A DNA stretch of 64,000 nt from Bimastos eiseni. Lineage: Eukaryota; Annelida; Clitellata; Crassiclitellata; Lumbricidae. The stretch covers positions 24,194,900 through 24,258,899 of the forward strand of contig OY365806.1 of assembly GCA_959347315.1 (NCBI GenBank), read 5' to 3'. Position 1 is the first letter of the stretch. Every line of letters begins with the position of its first letter. The position numbers and the translations under genes are program-made. Below are positions 1 through 12,400 of the stretch, in pieces. The notes under the pieces were generated by a model. That model saw only the letters and a program-made list of their open reading frames with translations. It made no database searches and had not been told where the DNA came from.

Positions 1-258
1 AATTTTTCTTATCTGAGTTAGCTCTTATTGCCTTTGTGCTGGTATTGACATTTTTTGTGATTTTATAAAAACCAGGCACAATGAGACATGCAGAATTGAC
101 AGGATTGTGTTACAAAACAGAGTAAATAAGGCTTAATTGAGCACCTCTGAGTAGACATCTTGAAGGGGTGCTATGTAAATGCTCAATTACATTACATTAC
201 GTTAATTAGCAAGAATTAAATGATTATAAGATTGAAAGAATGAAACTGCTTTGCTTAG

Positions 259-452
259 ATTGTACTCTGCAGCCGCATTGTCTTTACTGCAAACGCCTCC
301 AGTGACAAGGCGCAAAACATCGTTTGCTGCTGATGTTACTCGGGTAGCAAATCCTCTGCAGTCTATTCTTCTGTCTGCGAGGCATCAGATGCCTAACACG
401 GAGACATCGTTGATCGGTCCATCAGACGTGGCTGGAGTGCTGACATTTGATG
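259..452 (+). CDS. exon 1 in window of the ELYS-like gene
   Basis: It encodes a stretch with LLQTPPVTRRK and NPLQSILLSARHQ. The acceptor is either TTGCTTAG (exon from 259) or CTCTGCAG (exon from 273); both keep the frame. The donor is GATG|GTTCGT and the exon ends with one base of a codon, matching the next exon. Confidence 0.65.
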
Positions 453-3400
453 GTTCGTTCTGAATTTGTGATTGAATCATTTCTCTTTCATCAGTTTTTC
501 ATAATGCTTTGAATATTCAGTCTTAGTCTTTTCAATGTTGTTTTTTTTTTCCTGATTGTTGTCTGTCAGATCTCAGCATCTGAAGAGCTACCTGTTTGTG
601 TCAATTTGTGCCTAGGTTGGTTATTTACCTCAATGCACGGTCTTGAAAGTGGTTGATTATACGGTGATGGGAGTGGGCACTGATGCCATGTGGACCATTG
701 TAATATAATTGCTGAGTAAAAGATACTGATTAATAATGGACATCTTCTATATTTTATATGTGTAATACTTAAGATGCTTGGTAAGACTCAGCGAGGTTGT
801 TAAGCATGCTCTCTTACCTGCTCTTGCCTCGATTATGCCAACTCTGTGTTTGCAGGCATACTTATCTGATCTTGAAGTCAACAATTCAGCTCATCCAAAA
901 TTCTCTGGTTTGCATGGTTCTGGGTGCACCTTCTCACTAAACTTATCGCCATAGTTACTGAATTACCCATTAGAAGAAGCCTAACCCACATCTTTTCATT
1001 AAAACTCATTGACTCTGCTTGGTCAGCTGCATTGGCTTCCTGTAGAATTCGGAATGTGATTTACCTATAAAACCCTCACAACGAGCACTACTGCCTACTT
1101 TTAACCACTACTCTCTCCTTACATGCTGCTGTGCATGCAGTCTGTGATCTTCAGGTATTATGGTCTTTTCGTTGAATTCAATACAATACAACTGTTATTT
1201 GACATCGCCCTTCTTGCAGTTTAGTTCAGAAGTGCATACACACGCCTCGACGGTGCAACTGCAGTTGTAATGCAGAGCAATTGTGTACGAAGGACTTGCT
1301 CAAAGTCCCTATCTTGACGCCCCGGACGAGAGTCGATCCCGCTCACTCAGTGCACACTGAGTGTTACAGGCCGACCGCTCTAACCGCTTGGCCACCATGA
1401 ACCTTGATGTAGCACTTAATATCTAAAATTTTGGTCTTCACCGGACGATTGACTAACCATACCTCATATTTGTATTTATGTGTGACATTGTGCATGTTTT
1501 AATATTAATGATATCATTCTACGAACATCCTATCGACCGAAAGGCTCAAGTGAGTCAGTTTGATTCATCACAGGACATACTTAGTAAGTTCTGCAGTTTT
1601 AAAACTGTATTGTTTTATATAAGGGTTTTGTTCTTTGACGAGTAGGGATCATTGGTTCAACGCCTGTTATCCAGTCTAACTTGAGACGAGGAGGCATAGC
1701 ATCTCAGCGGGGAGCAGATACGACAGCTACACCAAAACTCAAGACTTTGAGATTTATGGAACCTCTTGGTTCACCGGTTACAGCTCGTGCAAAACGGCCA
1801 ATCCATGTGTCCCAGCGACGAGATCAAAGTCTACTGAATCCTGTTGATAGGTCTGTTCATGTTTTTGGTTTCAGCTGTGTGTGGTTGGGTTTCACATAAG
1901 TGTCTTTTGGATGGTGGTGCCTTCTATTGATTCTTTTGGGCTAAAAAATTTATGATTTCAGGTGTGAGACTGAAAAACATTTTGTTCTCGAGTGTATATA
2001 AATCATGCAGTTTATTATTAGCAGGGTCACAAGCTGAAAATGACAATCGACTCCTCTCTGTTGCAGTTAAAATAACTAAAGTAAAGCCATTTTTGTTTTT
2101 ACTTTCTAAATTGTTTCTTTAATATGCATATACGGTTTCTAGAGCAGCAGCTAGAATGGTGTCATGAGCACACAAAAATGTTTTTACAGAATGGAGGGTA
2201 AAGTCTTAAATAGTCGATACAGGGCTAATTTCTTTACTTAAAGCCAATTACATCATCCTCAACATTCACTCTCATGCTTAGGTGTATGAATCCCAACTGC
2301 TACCAGTGCTTTTTGAAGCCTTCAACATAATGTGGAGCATGTTGCTAGCCTTCGTAGATCTGTTTTTTTGCTATATCTAAATGATTATTTCAAAAATAAA
2401 ACTGCTAATAGTTTCAATGTTTGTATATACTTTAAATTTGTTAGGTTCTCTTGGCTAGTTTGAATAAAAATGAAATGTTTGAAAAATCACAGCCATTCAT
2501 TGTCTAAAGCTAAGATGATTAATAAATCTAGTAAAATATGCATAAAATCTAAGGGTTCCTGCTGCCTCCCCCCTCTGGACACCCAATCCCCTCTGGATGC
2601 CCAATGGAAGGTGGCTGTTCATTATATTTGTTCTGATGAGTGTCTTTGTTTTATATTTAGTTTACCAAATGAGTCCATGGAGTCTAGTGATGCGGGATAT
2701 GTTGATGCTCCAATGGATGTAGAGAATGAAGTCACTTTTAACTTGAGAAGTCTTGCTTCTACTGGATATACAACTGACAAAGGTAAATCTTTCACTCCAT
2801 GATGTTGTAATTTTTATCCTGATCTTAACTCTGTAACAGTTGAATAATTTTTTCTATCTACCCTCGATGACCTCATATTTTTTTTTAAACGAACAAAGAG
2901 TAAAAATCTTTGAAATTGTTACTTGTATATCAGTTTTTGACATGAGGTAGACACTTGGGATTTTATTCTCTCTTTCTTTCTGTCTGTCCAGTTGTTTGAA
3001 ATGATTGTTAATAGTACCCAAAGTTACTCCAAATAGTACTGCTTTTCACAGCAACACTCATGAGTTCTTTTCTTGAAGTGGCATACATTTTTATATTTGT
3101 CAGATGACAGGTACAATGTTTCTTTCAAAGTTTGAGGTATGTTTGTGTTCAAGGAAGTCTACTTAAGGATTTCAGTTGCAACATGTTATGTGAACTTAAA
3201 AAATGTGCATATATTTTTGGCAGACAGAAGAATTTTATTAGTATCTATAAATGATTTGTGCACCCTTTCTAAGCATGTATTGTATACATATGATTGAGAT
3301 TGTTGTCTGACTCCATGTCTATATCACCTGATATGCCCAATGTATTGGACTCTTGTGGTCAAATTCACATAGTTTCTTCATCACACAGGCTATTATTGTC

Positions 3401-6400
3401 TTTGACAGATGACCAGTTACCACAAATGGGCAAATTTAATCTGCTGGTAAACAGTGCCTCGTCATCTTAACTCATTTAATGGTCCATTTGTAACTGGGAA
3501 TAGTATGATTTAAATATCTGTTTTCATTGGTTGTTTTTAATATATTGGATTATTTTCAAGGGAATTCCATGATGTTATCTAGCTCAAAATTATACCAAGT
3601 GACATGAATGATGCAGTGTTTTAAAATTATATTGACTTTGAGTCTCTAGGAATGTAGGGTATGACAAGACCCACCTTGTTCCATTGACTGGCATCCAGTC
3701 ATCTGCCAGTACTAATTTGACCACCATTCACTGCCATCAAGTTGTTTAAGAATTAATGTAGCTACAACAATGTTCTTGTAATCCATGAAGGTGCTGTGAT
3801 ACAGCTTTGTCTTCTGAGAGATTTGATAAATGTTTGCCTTTGTCATGCTAATTCTTCCTTTGGTCAGCCTCATAGTGAGTTAGTGTTACTGATAGTACAG
3901 ATATTTGACTGCATCAGGGATATACTCCACCTGTTTTATTTTCTGGTGCTTTGCTAATGTCTTCATTTTGATTTGTTAGTGTTAGATGGGTCAGTGAGGC
4001 AATCTTCAACCCAGCCGACTTCTCAGCCATTCGTAGAGCCTGCAATGTCATCTGCTAAGCTGAACGTCATTCACAGGGACGATGATGCTACTCGCAATAT
4101 ACCCGAGATCAGAAGCGATGAAATGGATGTCGATGAAGTTGCCAATGGACCTGCTGCTCAAGATCTCAATAGCTCAGATTCACTTCTTAGGCCACCACTC
4201 TGGAGGTCAAGTCCACAGTCAGCTGATCTGAATGTATCGAGCATTTCTCCCCAACAGGAGAAAAGTGACAGAGGAGAATCCGAGGGCCATCTTCTTTTCA
4301 CTGACGTTAGTCTACAAACATCTATCACAAGAGACTCAGAAGATGAACTGGAAGTTGAGAAAGGTTTACCAGGTGAATAAAGGACTAAGAACAAGTTTTC
4401 TAGATATATAGGCCTAGAGCATCCACCAGCACCAGTAGCATCCACACTAGTTGAAATCGTATTTTTGTTCATTTATAGCTGAGAGTTAATAATTAATCAA
4501 ACAGATATCTAGAAGAGTTGATTCTGGTTGGTTCCTACACATATCCAGCACCAGAGTGATGGTCTCTTCTTGTATGAAGACTAAGTGACCACCTTTTTTG
4601 ACATTGTGCAAATGTGCATGTATTTCTCAACACTTTATTGGTTTAAAAACATTAGGAATAAAAACTGTTAACTGGCAAATCAATAATTCCCTTGAACTAT
4701 TACCATCAATTATTTTTACACAATGGCAAAGACATTTTTTACTTGCAAAATTTCCATACAGTTTTAAGATAAAATCTCTAAAATGTTTTATGTGTCTTCG
4801 TCACTAGTTTTGAACATTTTGTGCGGTCTTTGTGAATAACATAATGCATTCTTGTCATTGTCCCAAATGGACCCCTTCATCCCTCCTCAAGATGGGGTAG
4901 TTTTATGTGTTCCAATACCAGTATTTGAAGGAAAATGTATATGATGACCTAGGAGCTTGGAGAGTACAGCTAGCAGAGATTGCCGGCAGAATATTTTGGT
5001 GAAAACAATACTAGCGTTGATTTAAAATAAAAAGATTTGACTCTTTGACTGCTAATCCCACAATTTTCTCACTCTTGGGCTTATATTAAACAACTAAACA
5101 TGCTTCTTTGGGCTTGTACAGAGTGTATTTTAATAACCTCTCAAGACTAGCAAATGTGGTTGCAATGACTCTATTTATTTGGTCATGGCAATAAGAAAAA
5201 TCAAAACCGCACATTTAATTTATAACAGTGACAGGGAAACTTAGATTTTACTTGGTTTCGATGAATCATAATGTCATAGAGATATGATTGCATTCTGAAG
5301 TACTGGTGTCTATGTACTGATGAAGTTGACTTTTTGCTAGTTAATTAATTTGATCTGCATGCACTGTTTTATCGTATCCTGCATTTATTAGAGGACAGAA
5401 AGTCAGGAGTTCTGCAGAGTTTTAATTTATTGACCAGGCCATATTGATGGTTGGCTATTAGCATTGAATTAATCTTAAAACCCTTGACATGCATTGTGGT
5501 CCAGGGTTTTATTTTTGTGAATTGCTAACTCACTGACTGACTGAATTTTTTGAATGTTGACTGACTGAGTTAAAAAGCTGTTTGTGACCATTTGTCTTGT
5601 TGCTGTAGGTGAGGCAAAATCTTCTGCGTCTAATCTTCCATCGACTCCAACCAGACGTTCCACTCGTCAGCAGGTGAAGAAATACGATGATGCAAATGAT
5701 GTTGGTGGTTCTGTCCGTGATAAGATGCATTTGTCTCCATCAGCAACAGTTCAGTTGAGCAGAATGATAGAGAGCAATGAGATGTCTTCTCAAGCAGTTG
5801 CAAGCACACTTGAGCCCAATGTTAGCAGCGATCAAAGCACACCAACTAGAAGAAGATCTGTTCGATCACCTGGTCGAGAAGTTAGTCAACCAGCAGCTGA
5901 AGGTTCTTTAAAAAATGAGATGAGCGATAATTTGGTTGAGTGGCCAAGCATGCCATCTAGAAGAAGATCAGTTCGCTCTCCAGGTAGGGATGTTAGTGAG
6001 CCTCCAGTTGAGCAGTCTGCACAAAGCGAAACAAATGATGTTGTCATGATTGAGCAACCCAAAACACCAACTAGAAGAAGATCAGTTCGCTCCCCAGGTA
6101 GAGATGTTAGTGAGCCTCCAGTTGAGCAGTCTGCACAAAGCAAAACAAATGATGTTGTCATGATTGAGCAACCCAAAGCACCGACTAGAAGATCACTTCG
6201 CTCCCCAGGTAGAGATGTTAGTGAGCCTCCAGTTGAGCAGTCTGCACAAAGCAAAACAAATGATGCTGTCATGATTGAGCAACCCAAAACACCGACTAGA
6301 AGATCAGTTCGCTCCCCAGGTAGAGATGTTAGTGAGCCTCCAGTTGAACAGTCTGCACAGAGCAAAGAAAATGATGTCATAAGTGACCAACCCAAAGCAT

Positions 6401-9400
6401 CAACTAGAAGATCGGTTCGCTCCCCAGGTCGGGAGTCTGGGAATGAAGACAATGCAGCTGGGTTACTGGGCACACGAACGAGAAGAAGATCGGTTCGCTC
6501 TCCTAGTCGTGACATCATTGAGCCTTTAGCTGATGAGGATGCTGTGAGTGAAAGTAAGCAAAACCCAGTTGAAGAGGAAGGCATGTCATCAAGAAGAAGG
6601 TCATTGCGTTCACCAAGTCGTCGGGAAGTGAAGGAGGCTTTCGGGGAAGATTCTGCCCAAATGGACACAACGAGTGCCTCCGTTGAGCAACCTACCCTGT
6701 CAACAAGAAGGAGATCGTTTCACTCACCAAGTCGGAAAGATACTGCGAGCACAGTTCCAGATTCTGCAGACAATAAAAGTGTGCGCGTCACACGACCTAG
6801 GAGAAGGTCGGTCGGTTCGCTGAGTCAGGAAGTTTTTGAGCCTTTAGCGGAAGAGTCTGTTCAAAGTGAAAACAAAGAGGTTACGGTTGATCGTCCAGGC
6901 ATGTCAACCAGACGGAGATCCCTTGGGTCACCAAGTCGGGATATCACTCAGCCTTCTCGGTTGGAATCAGAAGAAGTTGAGAAATCTAACACGAGAACAA
7001 GGAGAAGGTCACTTCGTTCACCAAGTAGAGAAATTATTGAGCCCTCAATGGAAGAGTTTGATGCCAATGCGAAACAGCCAATCGCGTCCACAAGAAGGAG
7101 GTCACTTCGTTCACAAAGTCGAGAAGTTTCGGAGACTTCAGTGACAGAAAAAATGTTACCAGGCAACAGTGAATCTGACGATGTCAAACAAGTTGGCACA
7201 GGTACATCAAGATCAAGTGCATCACCAAATCGTGAAATTCTTTTGACTTTAGTGCTAGATGATTCATCTCCAGCTAAAAATCCCATTCAGCATGTGGTAG
7301 AACAGCAGGCTGCTACTCCCACAAGACGCCGATTTGTACGTTCTCCAAGTAGGGAGAGGGTGGTTTTAGTGGAGAAAATTGATGTATCTGTGACACCAGT
7401 GAGACGATCTGTAAGGCAAAAAGAAAAGCTAGGAAAATCGGAAGAAAGAGAAATGGGTGGCATGTCGGTTATTCAGGAATCAACAGAAGCAGGCAAAGGC
7501 AGAAAAGCAAGCGGCGACCAAGTTCACAATGAAGAAGAGGTTGGCGATTTTTTTATAGTATTTAGTCAGTCTAAACAGTTATTTATTTGATTTGTGTTTA
7601 GTTATAACCATTTCTTTGGTTTAGTTACGATGTTTAGCAGTTTGTGCCTATGAGTACATTTTTTTCACTTTGACATTCAGTTTCTTTTGTTAGGTCTACT
7701 TTAATGTCTGTATGAGAGATTTTGATGTCATCATTGACTAGGGATCATTCATGGTTAATCGCTGAGATTGAGCCTGTCTCAATTTTTCTCTTACGGTTTG
7801 ATTGATCTCAACGTATTCAGTGCAGTGTGTACTTTTGTCAATGCTTTTAGTTACAGTAGAATCAATTGCTATTTTGGCATCTATGCATGGCCTTACTTGA
7901 GGCTGATAGAATAGTCTATTCCATGTCGCTACTACCTACCTTGTCTGTTTCCATATCTAATTTAATAGCTTGCTAACTAGATGTCTTGTAGCACACTGCA
8001 TGCCTAAAATCTACCTACACGCAGGATTTATCATTGTTCGGTCAGAGGTTTGGCGAGTCACAGACGTCTTTGCTTTAAGATTTGAAAACTGGCTGTCCAC
8101 TTCACTTGCATTTCGGCAATGCAGTGTAGCACATGTCCAATTGGGCTTTCTCCTTGGAATTACCTTCTGCATTTCTTTCTTATGGGCACAAATGCTTACT
8201 GCAGCTGTCATCAATTTGAAAAGTGCTTTTGTTTGCCAAGGCTTGGCTTCTACATAAGTAATTTCTCTGAGGGTAATATGTAAATATTCATGAACTATTG
8301 AAGAATTAATTGACTCCTCTTAATGTGTCTTGTAAATCCTCAAATAGATTTCTATTTCTTTTTTCTCATTGTTTTTATGAACTGATTGTTGACTACTTGT
8401 TACTCAGCAGAATGACTTTGCATGAATGCATGTGTCATTTTAACAGCTCAGCCACATGCTTTGAACTTTCTTTTGTGTAGTAATGTGATGGGTAAATGCA
8501 GAGGTCTCTGTTGCTTTCATTGTTAGAAATCTCGGCTATGCATTGTAGTACTCAGAATTTCTCGGTCAAACAATGGGTCCAGCTATTATTAAAAGTCAGT
8601 TTGTGAAAAATGTGAATTAAGATTATTTTGTGTTTATAAAGCAAAAATCGAATTTTTTTTACAAAACGACAATTGCATATCATATTTTATCACTGTTTCA
8701 CTTTCACTGTGATAACTTTAAACTGCAAAAACAAATAAATTCACGCATGTATTTGAAGTTTAATGTTTAACTTGTTTTTATCCAATATGACCAACAGTTA
8801 AGAGGGTGCCTTTGTTTAGCATGCCCGAGAACCTCGTGCAGCATGTATGTAAATCGTCAATTGGTAACCAAAGTCTGGCATTATATTTCATGACCTATTT
8901 CACACATTTTCGATACTCAGACTCCGTACTACTCACTCGAAATACTTCGTACTCGGCAGGAATTTGAAACTCGGTTTATCCCTAGTCAATGATAAGTAGC
9001 ATGGTGACATTGCCCTTATTTTCAAATGGTTTGATCACCTTTAGTTGCATGATTAGATTACCTTTATTTGTATGGTTAGGTTATCTTGCATTGTTTGATT
9101 ACCTTTATTTGCATGGTAGATTACCTTTTTTGCATGTTTCAAACCAATTTGGTGGATATTGCAAATTATGATTGAAAGCTCAACTTCTTTCAATACTTAG
9201 TTGAGTAATGGCTAAGTTGAATTAGACTGAAATTGTTGCATGATGCATGACGTGTAGTTTGGTTGCACTGACTTCCTGAGATACAATCGTGTTGCCTCAT
9301 GTATATGTTGCATGGTTGTCTTTGTTTCTTTGTTTGCATGCATTTCATGAAGTGCTAAAAATATTTAACCAATTTCCTATTGTTACATCTGTTATGTTAC

Positions 9401-12400
9401 AATATCTTATATTTTATATATGTTGACATATCAGTTACTTTTGAGTAACTTATTGTATATTTTTTGCATGTGTAGTTAAATGTGATAATCTTGTTATATA
9501 TAGACTGGTAAACGTCAAACACCCAGGATTTCCCAAACTATTCTATTGTCACTTCAGGAGAAGCGAAAACCTGTGACACGGGTGAGTAGATCAATGGGTA
9601 GCTGTGGGTAGCTATAGGTGGTGTAGGCACAGCAAAAGTGGAATGAAATGCGCTCGTCATTCACAGAGCATCTTGAAAAGAAATCATTCAGTCATATTAG
9701 ATTTTAATCGAGAGTCCGAAGAAATTTATTTCTTAGGATTGGCCATGCTTGGTCTTATGAGAAGATCGTGTAGGTCGATGTCAAGTGTGCTTGTTGTGTT
9801 GTAGAGACAAATGTCTACCTCACAAGTTGGGCCTAAGGTTTAGGATATTTAAAATGAGGGAGGAGAGGGTCATTATTTATTATGTACACAGATGCTTACA
9901 AGGCATTTACATCATCCAAGAGGAAGTATATATTTGAGATTTTTATGTTTTATGATTACTTCATATTGAGTAAACGCTGTTCTGAATGTTTTGATTGGTT
10001 CTAACTTTTTTTTAGAGTGAAACTAGAAGAGCTCAGGAAAGGGGACTTCTGGAATCAGATGGGAAGGCTGTTGATTTGTCTTTCGCAGTAACTGTTCCGA
10101 CAAAGCCACGATCTCCTGGACGTCCTACAAAGAGCAGATCTGTGGAATTAACTGCGATGGACGTTGTTGTCGCTGGCCATGTGCCACAATCAGTTGCCTC
10201 CATAGCTGTTACAATGGAAGAGACAACAGTTACTAAGTCAACTGAAACAACTGAAGAACCAACTGGTCCACTCTTTGTCTTCTCTCCTCCTTTCTTCCTA
10301 GATGGCAGTAAAGGTAATCGAAAATGCTGTGTATCGTTTCTTATTTTGATTTTGACAGCTGCTGAATCAGGAATTTGGTGCAGATACGATTTGTTAAGGT
10401 GTCTGACGCAGTTGTCTGAAACACAGCAGTAGGTGATACTGCTTCGATATGTGTTGACAACAATAAGGAATGCTTTGAATCCACTGCTGTCCAATTAAAC
10501 AGCGTTAAACAGCCTCGCTATACTCTTGATTCAGCATCATGCTATGTATAATCTTGATTCAGCATCACTAAAACTTGATGCATGGCTGTTTTCTAAGTAG
10601 ACTTGACTGCGGTCAACTCTATACACTATGGTCAGTGGTCACCCATTTCTTACTGCTTCCTCTAACTAGAATAATATACAAGGCTGGAAGATAATCTCAC
10701 ACCTGCTCTTCATTCTCTATTCTGACCTCCTTCTTCAAGCTTCATGCACACAACACATGCAAGTTATCTGTCATTAATAATCATATATTGTATATATCGA
10801 CATTATTGAAGGCCAATTTTCTCGTGTCAGCATCTGCTGGAAAGTGTGTTCTTTCTGGTACGCATCTCATCTTTGGCCAGCATTCAGCTATAGTTGATGG
10901 TTGCTATGTACCTCATGTTCACTTCTGTGCTATCAAAACTGTATTTTGCCCTATACTGACATTTGCCTGTTTCTGGTTCTTAATGGTTACTGTGGTCGTC
11001 TTCAATGTCCAATTCTGAACTTTATAAGAGAGAATGTTGTCAAATTACAGTTGTATATTGCATCGTGTCAGTCATACGTATGTGATCCGAGATTCTGGGT
11101 CTTATGGCCAATTGGTTCCTTTGCTCATCTGGAGGGGGTGGATTGCCAAATAGTTGCAAAGCTAAAAGCGAAGTCTTTCGGGATCGTGTATAAACGATGT
11201 TCGCTATTTGGATTTTTAAAGTGTGGTAAACATGATGCATATTATCGATCATTGCAACCAAAGCTAGATTGAGATGACATTTCTCCTCTTGTAAATCTCA
11301 TAGTTCAGGTGGTGGGTCTCAGATCTGCTGGGATTCAGCTGAATGTAACGACTGCTCTTGCCTTCTATTGGATTATCCAGGTATGATTTTCTATTTTTAG
11401 ATGCTCCAATGGATGTAGTAGAAGAGCCTGTTTCACGCCAGTCCGCTTTTGTCTTTTCGCCACCTCACACTAGACTACGTGACAAATCAGCTGTTGAGCA
11501 TCGTGATGCAATTCCGTCAGCTACTTCATCTGAACTGACTGTTACGGAACAAGAGCTTGCTGTTGAGGAGAAAGTAATCAAACCTGGAAGAAGAATGAAA
11601 GCTACCAAGAGGTTGGAATTCTCCTATTAACCCGTTTGCTGCCATATTGATTAGCGGCACTCGTCATCGATTATCTGTATGTTTGTGTTGTAGTGACTAG
11701 CGGTGCTTGTCATGTATATATGTACATACCTCTTGTGTTTAGTGTTGCACTGCAGGCACTGGCTATTATTCAAGGTCTAGACACATGAAAATCAGTACTG
11801 TAATTTTTTTTATATTTGGGCTACTATTGGCGACTTTTTTGTGCCTGATGTATAAGTTTTTGATATGCTAAGTAGGCATCTATCTCAGTAACTTTCGACA
11901 TTCTCTTGTGATAACTGTCGTCATTTTTGAGATAAGCTTAAGTTTCTTACATGGCTGCAAGGCGATATACCTAAGACCACGTGCATCGTATGCTGGAAGA
12001 TAGCGATTATTGTAAATATGACAGCGATATTAGTTATGATGGATCGGGCGATGAGTCAACTAGTGATTATGGGGATGAAACTGATGTGGATTTCGACGAT
12101 TCACAGACGCTTCATGAACTGGGTATGCAAATCACTTACTCAGACATAGATCAGTGGCAACGATGTTCAGGTTATATGCCATCAGTACCAACATGTACTG
12201 GACAACATAAGCTGCTTTTTGACAGCAAAGACTTTCGAGCTGTTTTTTTATGAGGACCTTATGAACCATATTCATAGGCTACCATTCAGTTCCATGTGCA
12301 CATAAACTTCTAGCATATTCAGTATTCCAGATCTATGAAAATAATTACTAACAGTAGCAATTTTCTTGATGAGCCTCATTCATTTTATTGCAAATTCCAG

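Noticed and set aside
5886..6668. 260-codon minus-strand frame opposite the repeat exon
   Set aside because: Shadow of the in-phase tandem repeat on the + strand, which has matching exon borders.
5822..7380. SR-type splicing factor
   Set aside because: The repeats are RRRSxRSPxR in long acidic linkers, not continuous RS dipeptides, and no RNA-binding domain is seen.
7970..8257. 95-codon frame in intron 5
   Set aside because: It lies inside the inverted-repeat element, with no splice signals fitting the phase of neighbouring exons.
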